A stretch of DNA of 25,874 nucleotides. Origin: W11650 sp041844915 (lineage in GTDB: Bacteria; Bacillota; Clostridia; Lachnospirales; Vallitaleaceae). Location of the stretch: contig JBGZBY010000127.1 in NCBI GenBank assembly GCA_041844915.1, positions 1 to 25,874 of the forward strand, given 5' to 3'. Shown here in pieces: positions 8,580 through 16,322 of this stretch (position 1 is the stretch's first letter; each line of letters begins with the position of its first letter). Position numbers and translations under genes: made by a program. The notes beneath the pieces were generated by a model. That model was not told the origin of the DNA. It saw only the letters and a list, made by a program, of their open reading frames with translations, and did not search any database.

Positions 8580-8629
8580 TCTCTTCTCCATCCCTTCTTA
8601 CCTATGAAGGCATTTTATTAGTATCTCGC

Positions 8630-9649
8630 TTAAGGCTTTACAATGCCATATTGCGACGGATCGTTTTTCGCCGCTCCTGCATCCCATAAAAGCCAGCAAA
8701 CCACCGATTCCCATTCCCGATAAAAATTCTCAATATCCGTCAGTTCAGGATACTTCACATACAGTTCCTCTAAATTGTTCTGCTTTACAAACTCCTGCCA
8801 TTTTTCATCTTTCACCGCCTCCAGTGCCGCCTTCCGAAGTGTTGTCTTTACTTCCTCCGGGCAATCCTTATCAACCACTAGGCTAAGCGGCGAAAACGGC
8901 ATATTCAAATATTCCTCCGATTCTGGAATCACATCGACCAAAGTCGGTACCTCCGGATACTTTTCAATCCTTTCCTTCGCCGATATTCCCAGCAGCTTCA
9001 AATCTCCGCTTTCCAGATATCCGGTTACTGTCGAATAATTGGAATTTGTAAATTCTACCTGATCTCCCAGTACCGCCGTAATGCATTCACTTCCGCTGCT
9101 GTACGCTGTCAGCGCCATATCCAGCCCCAGCTTATTGTATATCAAGGCCTGCACATGACCCGAGCCTCCCGGACCGGTATAAGACATCTTTACCTTACCC
9201 GGACGCGCCTTCATATCGTTGAGCAGATCCTCCAAGGTATTGTATCTTGAATTTTTATTGACGACAATTACCTTGGGGTCATTGACAACTGCCATAATCG
9301 GCGAAAAATCTCCATAGCTGTATTCTGAAATTCCCATAACCCTTTGCGTTCCCAAGGAATCTGCTGTATAAAGAATCGTGTAGCCGTCCGGCTTGGCATC
9401 CAGCGCCGTCTTTGTTCCAACCGAGCCGGATGCGCCGGATTGATTGACAATTACAATCTTTTGCCCCAATTGCTTTTCCAGCGCCAGCGCAATCTGCCTG
9501 CCGGTAACGTCCGTTGTTCCTCCCGCTCCATAAGGAATAATCATCGTAATCTCCTTTGTCGGGTATGCTGCCGATTTTTGTCCGCCGCTGCAAGCAGACA
9601 GTGAAGTGAGCATAATAACACATAAACATATTGCAATGATTTTTTTCAT
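8630..9649 (-). CDS. tctC: Tripartite tricarboxylate transporter receptor TctC (lipoprotein)
   Basis: 339 residues. A short signal peptide ends in the lipobox LSAC (Cys20), so the protein is expected to be lipid-anchored outside the membrane. The mature part is a Bug/TctC extracytoplasmic solute receptor. It starts with the family strand IIPYGAGGTTDVTGRQIA (about residues 39-56), whose loop binds a carboxylate, and later has GPGGSGHVQALIYNKLG. ATG at 9649 follows AGGAGGG. It is the first gene of tctC-tctB-tctA-(aroA-like)-lacI, behind a strong promoter with two LacI-type operators and a further dyad in the leader. Confidence 0.95.
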   Translation of the reverse strand: MKKIIAICLCVIMLTSLSACSGGQKSAAYPTKEITMIIPYGAGGTTDVTGRQIALALEKQLGQKIVIVNQSGASGSVGTKTALDAKPDGYTILYTADSLGTQRVMGISEYSYGDFSPIMAVVNDPKVIVVNKNSRYNTLEDLLNDMKARPGKVKMSYTGPGGSGHVQALIYNKLGLDMALTAYSSGSECITAVLGDQVEFTNSNYSTVTGYLESGDLKLLGISAKERIEKYPEVPTLVDVIPESEEYLNMPFSPLSLVVDKDCPEEVKTTLRKAALEAVKDEKWQEFVKQNNLEELYVKYPELTDIENFYREWESVVCWLLWDAGAAKNDPSQYGIVKP

Positions 9650-9665
9650 AATGAAACCCTCCTAA

Positions 9666-9679
9666 AGAAAACGTTTTAT
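9666..9679. promoter_or_regulatory. LacI-family operator O1 in the tctC leader
   Basis: AGAAAACGTTTTAT has the central AAACGTTT dyad typical of LacI/GalR operators. It lies just upstream of the tctC ribosome site, about 45-55 bases after the predicted transcription start, so bound repressor would block elongation. It shares the AGAAAACGTTT core with the site at 9816-9829. Confidence 0.7.
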
Positions 9680-9696
9680 GAAAATCGGCAAACCCC

Positions 9697-9714
9697 TGTG
9701 CAAATCCTTGCACA
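9697..9714. promoter_or_regulatory. Perfect 7-bp inverted repeat in the tctC leader
   Basis: TGTGCAA and TTGCACA flank a 4-base spacer, covering roughly +8 to +25 of the predicted transcript. Size and position fit an operator for a dimeric regulator other than LacI, or a small RNA hairpin. The protein that reads it is unknown. Confidence 0.5.
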
Positions 9715-9728
9715 AGCTTCGCAAGAAA

Positions 9729-9757
9729 ATAGTAGCATTACATCGTCGTTTTGTCAA
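9729..9757 (-). promoter_or_regulatory. Sigma-A type promoter of the tct operon
   Basis: Minus strand: -35 TTGACA (9752-9757), 17-base spacer, -10 TACTAT (9729-9734), giving a start near 9722 and a leader of about 70 bases. This is the only strong promoter seen for the five-gene unit. Confidence 0.8.
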
Positions 9758-9815
9758 TAAGCTTCCTCGTTTTTTTATAATTTTTAGTATTTTTGGGAAA
9801 TTCCCTACTTTTTTA

Positions 9816-9829
9816 AGAAAACGTTTACT
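9816..9829. promoter_or_regulatory. LacI-family operator O2 upstream of the tct promoter
   Basis: AGAAAACGTTTACT is centred 150 bp from O1, on the far side of the promoter (about -100). Two matching sites either side of a promoter are the arrangement used for repression loops. Confidence 0.65.
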
Positions 9830-9910
9830 CAAAAATGACAGAGCCACCATAAAAATCACTTCTTTTTTCCGATTTCTATAACCGTTCCTGCCGATAGTAC
9901 GCCCCAACCT

Positions 9911-10150
9911 TCACATTTCTTGCAAGAGCCTTAAACAGCCTTATGCAGCTTCTTTTAAAACACATTTTATCCCTTGCTCAAAATCACTCCAAACAGACTT
10001 TTGTCCAGTTCAAACGGTTTGCTTTCCGTTCAGCAACAAAGCGCCTGCTCCTTATATTCCTCCGCTATTTGTAAAAACTTTGCATTCTAGCCTCCGCACC
10101 TCTTGCAAAAGCCTTATACGGCTTTTTTCAAAAAATATTTTATCCTTCTC
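9911..10150. repeat. Gene-free stretch with a degenerate ~175-185-bp direct repeat
   Basis: Between the tct control region and the sorC terminator I see no gene. Two related blocks are present: CTTGCAAGAGCC at 9919 with TTTTATCC at 9965, and CTTGCAAAAGCC at 10102 with TTTTATCC at 10138. The second contains a hairpin AAAAGCC/GGCTTTT. Short open stretches are broken by stops in all minus frames. Confidence 0.5.
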
Positions 10151-10160
10151 TCAAAAAAAC

Positions 10161-10195
10161 GCTTTGGCCATAAGCTTTTCACTTAACGCCAAAGC
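10161..10195 (-). terminator. Rho-independent terminator of the SorC regulator gene
   Basis: Minus strand: an 8-bp stem GCTTTGGC/GCCAAAGC, extended inward by TAAG/CTTA, followed by GTTTTTTT. It begins 15 bases after the stop codon. Confidence 0.85.
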
Positions 10196-10209
10196 ATTCT
10201 CTCATCTCT

Positions 10210-11160
10210 TTACAGAGAAACCTCGCTTAATATTTTTTCAGCATTGATCTGATCGGTCACCAGAGTATTCACATGACCGGCCCGCAACAAAGCGGAAATC
10301 GCCCTCGTTTTATGCCGGCCGGCAGCAACTAGAATGTTTTTCTTATTTTTAATCGTTTCGATGTCGATACCGATCACCTCCCGATTAATGGGCAAATCCA
10401 AAAATTCTCCATTTTGATCAAAGAAATGGGCGCATAAAAATCCGACGCCATTGGCCCTGATAATCTGCGACTGAATATCCGGGTCAATATAGTTATCCCA
10501 TATCGCTAAAGACGTGGCATTGCCAATATGCCCGATTCCACTAATAATTACATCACAATTGCGGATCATATTCAGCGTATTTCTGACGATCGGCGTATTT
10601 TTTATGGCATCTCTGGCCTTATTATCATTGATATACAAAGGACAGTGCAGTCCATATAGCTCCGCGTCCAAATTTTGCGCCAACAGAAGCCCGGCATGGC
10701 GTACATCGTCCGAATCACTGCCGGACTGAATATCTCCAAAAAGCTCAACTACCTTGATATCCCGAAAATTGGATTTTTGTGTATATTTTGCCATGGCTTT
10801 GATGTTTCGTCCCCATGAAATTCCCAGTACCATCCCATCCTTTAAGATTTTTGCCAGCTCTGCGGCAGCCGCTTTGCCGCAATCCCGAATCGTCCTTTCC
10901 TCATCGTCATAGCTTTTGGTAATGACCACCTTATCAACCGAAAAACTTTGCCGCAAATGGCGGCTAAGTTTCTGAAAGGGATCCTCCCTATAGTGGATGG
11001 TAATTTCAACAATTTTTTGTTCCCTTGCTTTTTTCAGCAGCCTTGAAACCTTGGGACGAGAGAGATAAAGACTTTTGGCAATTTCACTCTGCGTTTTATC
11101 CTCCAGATAATACATCTCCGCCACATCAATCAGCAATCTCTGTTCTTCATCCTTGCTCAT
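10210..11160 (-). CDS. SorC/DeoR-type sugar-binding transcriptional regulator
   Basis: 316 residues. The N-terminal helix-turn-helix (residues 22-45, KTQSEIAKSLYLSRPKVSRL) is joined to the SorC sugar-phosphate-binding domain, which has the isomerase-like fold and family pieces such as VLGISWGR and the C-terminal VAAGRHKTRAISALLRAG. The start at 11160 is chosen because AGAGG lies four bases upstream; an in-frame ATG at 11172 has no such site. It follows the ula cluster, separated by a terminator and a sulfatase remnant. I infer that it senses a phosphorylated ascorbate intermediate and controls the ula genes, since no UlaR-type (DeoR) regulator is in view; this is context only. Confidence 0.92.
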   Translation of the reverse strand: MSKDEEQRLLIDVAEMYYLEDKTQSEIAKSLYLSRPKVSRLLKKAREQKIVEITIHYREDPFQKLSRHLRQSFSVDKVVITKSYDDEERTIRDCGKAAAAELAKILKDGMVLGISWGRNIKAMAKYTQKSNFRDIKVVELFGDIQSGSDSDDVRHAGLLLAQNLDAELYGLHCPLYINDNKARDAIKNTPIVRNTLNMIRNCDVIISGIGHIGNATSLAIWDNYIDPDIQSQIIRANGVGFLCAHFFDQNGEFLDLPINREVIGIDIETIKNKKNILVAAGRHKTRAISALLRAGHVNTLVTDQINAEKILSEVSL

Positions 11161-11182
11161 AAATCCTCTCATTAGGTGTCTT

Positions 11183-11212
11183 GGCAGCCTTGAAAAAGTT
11201 TTCGTCGCTGCC
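11183..11212. other. Inverted repeat in the leader of the SorC regulator gene
   Basis: GGCAGC and GCTGCC (arms 11183-11188 and 11207-11212) lie about 20 bases upstream of the regulator's start, with no T run after them. This could be an operator or an RNA hairpin limiting translation; weakly supported. Confidence 0.3.
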
Positions 11213-11265
11213 TTACCTTATATTTCCGTCATCTTCTCTGCATATTTTTTACTTTTAGTGTCTTT

Positions 11266-11460
11266 TCATTTCCGGCGGCAAATGCCCCGGTATATAGTCC
11301 TCCGGAGCTTTACTGCTAGGTGTATCTCTCTCTGCTTTCCTTCTAAAATCGGACGAAGGGATTTTCCCCGCATATCCGGCGGAAGCAGAAGCCCCAAATA
11401 ATCACAAAGTGTCGGCAAAAGATCCAATTGACTGACTAAGCTATCATGAATTGCCGCTCC
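11266..11460 (-). pseudogene. Sulfatase C-terminal remnant
   Basis: In the gap between ulaF and sorC, one minus-strand frame reads LVSQLDLLPTLCDYLG followed by MRGKSLRPILEGK. This is the familiar arylsulfatase-type segment (S.LDLLPTL...G...P....G.SL.P.L.G). The frame is preceded directly by TAA TAA and runs into unrelated sequence and a TGA at 11266, so neither the catalytic Cys/Ser-x-Pro-x-Arg site nor a complete domain remains. There is no start with a ribosome site. I read it as the relic of a sulfatase gene lost by deletion and frameshift. Identification rests on about 40 recognisable residues. Confidence 0.6.
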
Positions 11461-11495
11461 TTATTAAAAATTGCAGTGAAATTTTATTTTGTTTT

Positions 11496-11534
11496 TATAA
11501 AAAAGCAGCCGGTCGACAGATTCCGCCGCCTGCT
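11496..11534 (-). terminator. Probable terminator of the ula operon
   Basis: Minus strand: AGCAG, one mismatch, CGG pairing with CCG, mismatch, CTGCT, then TTTTTTAT. It lies 70 bases after the ulaF stop. The stem is imperfect, but the T run and position fit. Confidence 0.5.
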
Positions 11535-11604
11535 GCAACTCTCGACTCATAACCTTCTGGATACAGACATTTCCTTGCCCAAGCTCTAATTTCAATCGGC
11601 TAAA

Positions 11605-12300
11605 TCAGGGCTGTCCGTAATACGCATTTTTCCCATGCTTGCGCAGATAATGTTTATCCAAAAGCTCCTGCGGAAGAGGCTTAATCTGAGGATTGATCGC
11701 TTCGGTGCGAAGCGCTATTTTGGCAACCTCATCCAGCACCTTGGCATTATGGACGGCTTCCTCCGCATTTTTTCCCCAAGTAAAGGGGCCGTGTCCCGTC
11801 AGGATAACCCCCGGAACCTCCAACGGCTTAATATTCCGATTGGTCAAAGTTTCTACAATGACATTGCCGGTTTCCTTTTCATAGGCGGAATTGATCTCCG
11901 CCTTGGTCAGCATTCGGCAGCATGGCACCGTTCCATAAAAATAATCGGCATGCGTCGTGCCGTAGCAGGGAATATCTCTGCCCGCTTGAGCCCACGAGGT
12001 CGCCCATTCCGAATGAGTATGCACAATTCCTTTGATTTCCGGATACTTTTTATACAGCACCAAATGCGTCGGCGTATCCGACGATGGACGATACTTTCCC
12101 TCTATCGTATTTCCTTCCAAATCCAAAACGACCATATCCTCGGCCTTCATTGCGTCATAGCTGACGCCGCTCGGTTTAATGACAACATATCCGGTCTTGT
12201 CGTCAATTGCGCTGACATTGCCCCAAGTAAAAATAACCAAACCCTGCTTTTTCAGTTCCAAATTCGCTAAAAAAACTTCTTCCTTTAATCTTTCAAGCAT
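11605..12300 (-). CDS. ulaF: L-ribulose-5-phosphate 4-epimerase (AraD/UlaF type)
   Basis: 231 residues, class II aldolase/adducin fold. Converts L-ribulose 5-phosphate to D-xylulose 5-phosphate, the last step of ascorbate breakdown before the pentose phosphate pathway. The metal-binding histidines are visible in HTHSEWATSWAQAG and in LTGHGPFTWG, and the acidic phosphate loop region SSDTPTH is intact. The ATG at 12300 overlaps the ulaE stop as TGATG and is preceded by AGGAGGGATG; the longer upstream frame only overlaps ulaE. ulaF and araD products cannot be separated by sequence alone. I use ulaF because the gene ends a full ula set and no arabinose genes are near. Confidence 0.93.
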   Translation of the reverse strand: MLERLKEEVFLANLELKKQGLVIFTWGNVSAIDDKTGYVVIKPSGVSYDAMKAEDMVVLDLEGNTIEGKYRPSSDTPTHLVLYKKYPEIKGIVHTHSEWATSWAQAGRDIPCYGTTHADYFYGTVPCCRMLTKAEINSAYEKETGNVIVETLTNRNIKPLEVPGVILTGHGPFTWGKNAEEAVHNAKVLDEVAKIALRTEAINPQIKPLPQELLDKHYLRKHGKNAYYGQP

Positions 12301-13148
12301 CAAAACATCCCTCCTGCTTTTTGGCTCAGCCACTCTCTGGCAGCCCTGATCTGCTCCGCTGCTTCCTCTTTGGTAATTTGCTTTTGATTGTCCGCCCACA
12401 TCTCAATTAAAAATGGTCCGGCATATTGCCATTCCCTAATCTTCGCCAGCAGGCCGGCAAAGTCTACCGTTCCCTGACCAAACGGCACGCATTTAAAGAC
12501 ATTCGGCTGCGTATCCTTCAAATGAATCGCAACAATATGCCTCCAGCCCAAAGCAAGCTCCTTGACCGGATCATCCGTCCAGCGCGAAAGATTGCCCAGA
12601 TCGGGGTAAATTTTCAGCCAAGGCGAAGCAATCTCGTCAATATATTCCATGCATCGGCTGATGGTGCCGATAAATTCGGTATCCATAATTTCAATGGACA
12701 GCATGATATTGGCCGCCGCTGCTTCTCTTGCCGCTTGGCGCAGTCCTTCCTTGAAGCGGGCTTTCGTTTCCTCGTCCGCCGGCTCATAATAAACGTCGTA
12801 ACCGGCCAGCTGAATATTGCGGATTCCCAGCTCCTTAGAAAGACAAATCGCGTCACTCATGATTTCATAAGCCTTTTGTCGTTTTTCTTCATCCCTGCTG
12901 CCATAAGGAAAGCGCCGATGAGCACTTAGGCACATCGAACGAATTTCAAAATTCTCCGCAGCCAGAAGCTCCCGCAAAAATACTCTGCTTTCCTTGCTCC
13001 ATTTAAGCCTTGCCAGCCGTTCGTCCGACTCATCGACCGACATTTCTATAAAATCAAAGCCTGCCGCCTTGGCAATCCGGATTTTATCTGCCCAGTCAAA
13101 ATGATTCGGAATTGCCTTTTCATATATTCCGATCGGATTTTTTTTCAT
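12300..13148 (-). CDS. ulaE: L-ribulose-5-phosphate (L-xylulose-5-phosphate) 3-epimerase
   Basis: 282 residues, xylose-isomerase-like TIM barrel. Converts L-xylulose 5-phosphate to L-ribulose 5-phosphate. The match to the UlaE/SgbU family is close along the whole length: PIGIYEKA near the start, FDFIEMSVDESDERL, SMCLSAHRRFP, IQLAGYDVYYE, then the metal-ligand segments SIEIMDTEF, YPDLGNLSRW, IHLKDT and LIEMW. The ATG at 13148 is preceded by GGATAGGAG; upstream in-frame Met codons lack a site. It is joined to ulaF by a one-base stop/start overlap. Confidence 0.96.
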   Translation of the reverse strand: MKKNPIGIYEKAIPNHFDWADKIRIAKAAGFDFIEMSVDESDERLARLKWSKESRVFLRELLAAENFEIRSMCLSAHRRFPYGSRDEEKRQKAYEIMSDAICLSKELGIRNIQLAGYDVYYEPADEETKARFKEGLRQAAREAAAANIMLSIEIMDTEFIGTISRCMEYIDEIASPWLKIYPDLGNLSRWTDDPVKELALGWRHIVAIHLKDTQPNVFKCVPFGQGTVDFAGLLAKIREWQYAGPFLIEMWADNQKQITKEEAAEQIRAAREWLSQKAGGMF

Positions 13149-13293
13149 AACGCTCCTATCCATTTCTATTTCCGTAAGCTCTGCAAGGCTGCCGCCAGCT
13201 TCCAAAAAACCGCTTCAGCCCAAACCAAAACGCGGTATTTGCAGAAAAGCTCCTTGCAGCAGCCTTTTTCACAAAGCTCAAAATACAAATATG

Positions 13294-13947
13294 TCAATCC
13301 CAATATTTGGCAATGGTCGCCTGAAATTCCTCCGCTGCCTTTCTGGGGCATTTGGCATCGCGAATTCCCCGACCGGCGATAAAGCAGTAGATCGGATAAT
13401 CCTTAAAAAGCTCAATATCTTCCACATTCAAGCCGCCCGTCACCGTAACCAAAAATCCCATTTCACAGAGCCTGCCGATTTTTTCAAAATCAGCCTCTCC
13501 CCAATTCTTTCCTGCCGCCTGCGCGTCGCGGGAGCGATGATACACTACCTGCTTTAATCCTGCATCCTTCCATGCCTGCGCCTGCTCAAAGGTCCAGTCG
13601 CCATACAGCTCAATCTGTACATCGCGTTCTCCGTCCATACTCTTTGCCACATCCAGCATCCCCGTCATGGTGGCGAGCTCTGCACAGCAAATCGCCGTCA
13701 TCCATGTAGCGCCTGCGCCAAAGCACTGCTTTGCCAGAAGACTTCCGGCATCCGCGCCTTTGATATCCGCCAAAATGATTTTATCCGGATACAAAGCTCT
13801 GAGGCAGCGCACCGGCTCAAGTCCTTCGGCAACATGCAGGATGGTTCCTACTTCGATTACATCAATCACATCTCCGATCTCTCGGATCGCTTCCAATCCG
13901 TCCTTTAATGACGTATTATCAAGGGCTACCTGTAATTTCGGTTTCAT
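13294..13947 (-). CDS. ulaD: 3-keto-L-gulonate-6-phosphate decarboxylase
   Basis: 217 residues of the orotidine-phosphate-decarboxylase suprafamily. Decarboxylates 3-keto-L-gulonate 6-phosphate to L-xylulose 5-phosphate with Mg2+. The active-site set is complete: Asp10 in QVALD, Glu32 in IEVGT and the DxKxxD motif ADIKGAD (Asp61, Lys63, Asp66). The phosphate-binding TVTGGL and IAGRGI loops are also present. ATG at 13947 follows AGGAGGGAAT, nine bases after the ulaB stop. The 145-base gap to ulaE holds no gene but can fold through CTGCAAGG/CCTTGCAG. Confidence 0.96.
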   Translation of the reverse strand: MKPKLQVALDNTSLKDGLEAIREIGDVIDVIEVGTILHVAEGLEPVRCLRALYPDKIILADIKGADAGSLLAKQCFGAGATWMTAICCAELATMTGMLDVAKSMDGERDVQIELYGDWTFEQAQAWKDAGLKQVVYHRSRDAQAAGKNWGEADFEKIGRLCEMGFLVTVTGGLNVEDIELFKDYPIYCFIAGRGIRDAKCPRKAAEEFQATIAKYWD

Positions 13948-13956
13948 ATTCCCTCC

Positions 13957-14235
13957 TTAGCCTAAGGCTTCTTCCAGTTTTGTACGAATTTCCTTCTCAT
14001 CCAATAAATTGACAAGCCCTACCACCTTCACATTTGCCGGTACGCTAAAATCCTTGGCAAACATATGCGAAACGATGACCACATCAAAATCCTTGGCCTG
14101 TGTTTTGGCCTCGCCCACACTGGCATGATGAACCTGACAGTCCTTGCCCATTTCCTTCAAAATCTTTTCAATCTTCATTTTAATGATCATGCTGGAACCC
14201 ATGCCGTTCCCGCAAGCTGCTAATACCTTTAACAT
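13957..14235 (-). CDS. ulaB: L-ascorbate PTS IIB component
   Basis: 92 residues, the normal size for a stand-alone IIB of the lactate/ascorbate class. The phosphorylation site is Cys8 in the N-terminal P-loop AACGNGMGSS. It passes phosphate from the IIA protein (UlaC) to ascorbate entering through UlaA. I set the start at 14235, where AAAAGGAGGATTTCA precedes ATG; the frame runs further upstream into the intergenic repeat region without a better start. It is read just before ulaD. Confidence 0.95.
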   Translation of the reverse strand: MLKVLAACGNGMGSSMIIKMKIEKILKEMGKDCQVHHASVGEAKTQAKDFDVVIVSHMFAKDFSVPANVKVVGLVNLLDEKEIRTKLEEALG

Positions 14236-14618
14236 TGAAATCCTCCTTTTTGCTTTTCCCATGCTCCTGCTTGGCTTTTTTACCACTTTTTTGTATCTTG
14301 CTTCAACTCTCTCTGTTTTTTCGCCCAGAAAAGGACTTAAAACCGCATTTAAGGTTGAACCGATGTCCGCCTTCTTTCACACAGTCCTTGCTCTCGTCAA
14401 TCAAGTCGAAACATTAATAAATTTTCAGTAGCTATTGAATTCGCTAGCCTTGCCATTTTCTTCCTATCCTTCAATTAGCTCCTTCACCGCTTTTGAGCCT
14501 TCGCCTCAAAAAGCGCCCCAAACCGCATTTAACGCCAGACAGATATTCGCCTTTTTTGCGCGGCAGACTCGTTGACCCTACCCTGCCGCTTCAATAAGCT
14601 TTCTGCTCTTATTCCACT
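14236..14618. repeat. 383-base gap between ulaG and ulaB with a 180-bp degenerate direct repeat
   Basis: The block AACCGCATTTAA occurs at 14341-14352 and again at 14521-14532, with weaker similarity around both (a CGCCTT.TTT segment after each and a TTCGCC segment before each). Translated on the minus strand, both copies give a KKA(N/D)I...LNAV peptide in the same frame but with stops, so it is not a working gene. I see no promoter or terminator of quality here. Confidence 0.5.
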
Positions 14619-15683
14619 TTACAGCAAGGACTTAAACGGCAAATCCGGTTCGATCGTAAACGCGTCGTGGAAACCGCGGTCAAACATAAATTCCAGATCA
14701 TCCTTATCTCTCGGCCAAACAAATTTACCGCCAACCTGCCAAATATAGGGCTTAAATTGATATTTCAAACGATTTTTCTTAAAATTCCAAATATCCAAGA
14801 TCAAACGCGGATCCGCCAAGAAATTCGTCCAAATATCGTGATGAACCGGAATCACCACCTTACATTTAAGATTTTCCGCCATCCTAAGGATATCCTCAGC
14901 TGTAATCTTATCCGTCATCGCCCGCGGATTTTCTCCATAAGCGCCCAGCGCCACGTCAATATTAAAGTCATTACCATGCTTGGCAAAATAATTGGAATGA
15001 TGCGAATCTCCGCTGTGGTAAATCGTTCCTCCCGGCGTTTCAATCACGTAATTAACCGCTCTTTCATCCATATCCTGCGGCATTTTATCCTTTAAAATCA
15101 CGCCTTTGGGCGCAGTCACCAGCTCCGTGCGGTCAAACGCCTCTACCGCTGTGATCTTGGTGTCCTTGACAGTAATAACATCACCGGGCTTTACTATGAT
15201 ACAGCGCTCTGCCGGTACGCCCCAGCCTGTCCATAAATCAACGCAGGTCTTAGGGCCGATGAATTTTACGGACTCGTCACAATTTTGCATCACCGCCGCT
15301 GCTACATTTTCATCAATATGGTCACCATGGTCATGCGTTGCCATAATAGCATCCACCTGACGAATCGCAAACGGGTCGATGACCACCGGAACATTCCTGA
15401 GGTTCGGCTGCAAAGCAACGCAGCCAATCATTCTCTGATGCTGATGCTGCTCTGCCATCAGCTTGTTTTTGCGGCTTTTCTTACCGGTTTTAACCCATAG
15501 ATCAATGCATAAATTGGTGTTGTTCTCGGTTTTTACCCACAGCCCAACACAGCCCAGCCACCACATGGCAAATGTGCCGGGAGCCACCACCTCCTCCTCA
15601 ATTTCCTCATTCAGCCAAGTTCCCCATTCGGGAAATGTGCTTAAAATCCAGCTTTCTCTGGTAATACTATCAATTTTACTCAT
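14619..15683 (-). CDS. ulaG: L-ascorbate-6-phosphate lactonase
   Basis: 354 residues from the chosen start, the same length as the E. coli enzyme. A cytosolic metallo-beta-lactamase-fold hydrolase that opens L-ascorbate 6-phosphate to 3-keto-L-gulonate 6-phosphate. The metal-site motif THDHGDH (about residues 116-122) is intact, followed by the HSGDSHHSNY and IPVHHDIWTNF segments carrying further ligands. ATG at 15683 follows GAAAGGAAG; an in-frame ATG at 15713 has no site. It lies between ulaC and ulaB, within the PTS genes, rather than on a separate divergent unit as in E. coli. Confidence 0.97.
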   Translation of the reverse strand: MSKIDSITRESWILSTFPEWGTWLNEEIEEEVVAPGTFAMWWLGCVGLWVKTENNTNLCIDLWVKTGKKSRKNKLMAEQHQHQRMIGCVALQPNLRNVPVVIDPFAIRQVDAIMATHDHGDHIDENVAAAVMQNCDESVKFIGPKTCVDLWTGWGVPAERCIIVKPGDVITVKDTKITAVEAFDRTELVTAPKGVILKDKMPQDMDERAVNYVIETPGGTIYHSGDSHHSNYFAKHGNDFNIDVALGAYGENPRAMTDKITAEDILRMAENLKCKVVIPVHHDIWTNFLADPRLILDIWNFKKNRLKYQFKPYIWQVGGKFVWPRDKDDLEFMFDRGFHDAFTIEPDLPFKSLL

Positions 15684-15717
15684 TTTTTCTTCCTTTCTTT
15701 TCATTGGTTCCATTTTT

Positions 15718-15870
15718 TGCTTCTCTTATCCGCTTATTCCTTTTTTCGGCCCTTTAAGCCTTGCCGGAGTCTTAAGCGGACGCATATCTTTTTTATTGTT
15801 CCAGCTTTGCTTCCTTATCTACTTATTCTTTTTTTAGGCTCTTTAAACCTTGTCAGAGCCTTAAGCGGAT
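15718..15870. repeat. 89-bp tandem duplication between ulaC and ulaG
   Basis: Two degenerate copies, each containing a TGCTTC..TTATC..CTTATTC block and ending in CTTAAGCGGA (15771-15780 and 15860-15869). On the minus strand, the right-hand copy holds GGCTCT/AGAGCC followed by TAAAAAAAG. It fills nearly all of the 192-base gap between the two genes. Confidence 0.65.
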
Positions 15871-15875
15871 TTTCC

Positions 15876-16322
15876 CTACTCCTGCTGCCGAAAAATGGCA
15901 ACGATCTCCTCGGCGCTCTCCGATTCAAACAGACGGTTCTTTTTTTCTTCGTCGGACAAGATGCCAACGATTTCTTGCAATACCAAAATATGCGTATCGC
16001 TCTCCACACAGGACAGAGAAATAAAGAGGCGTGCGTCCGCAGAGCCGTCTTCTTCAAAGCTTACCGCTTCTTCAAATCGAGTAATGCTATAGCCCGGTTT
16101 GATCGCTCCCTTCTCTGGTCTGGCATGGGGCAGCGCAATATCCGGCGCAATCACAATATAGGGACCAAAGTCCTTGACACATTCTATAATTCCCTCCACA
16201 TAAGACTCCTTAATATAGCCATTTCCCAACAAATCCTTTGTTGCAATCCGAATCGCGTCCTCCCAGCTCTCGGCGGATTTTTCAAATCGCACCAGCTGTG
16301 TCGTTAATTCAAATCCTTCCAT
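15876..16322 (-). CDS. ulaC: L-ascorbate PTS IIA component
   Basis: 148 residues, PTS IIA of the mannitol/fructose (type 2) fold. The phosphorylated His66 sits in ALPHARPEKG, the usual signature. It takes phosphate from HPr and hands it to UlaB. ATG at 16322 follows GAGGGCGAAGT. It is separated from ulaA by 129 bases that contain an intercistronic terminator. Confidence 0.95.
   Translation of the reverse strand: MEGFELTTQLVRFEKSAESWEDAIRIATKDLLGNGYIKESYVEGIIECVKDFGPYIVIAPDIALPHARPEKGAIKPGYSITRFEEAVSFEEDGSADARLFISLSCVESDTHILVLQEIVGILSDEEKKNRLFESESAEEIVAIFRQQE

Noticed and set aside
15717..16307. 196-codon plus-strand frame
   Set aside because: It covers ulaC antisense and the 89-bp repeat; ulaC is clearly the real gene.
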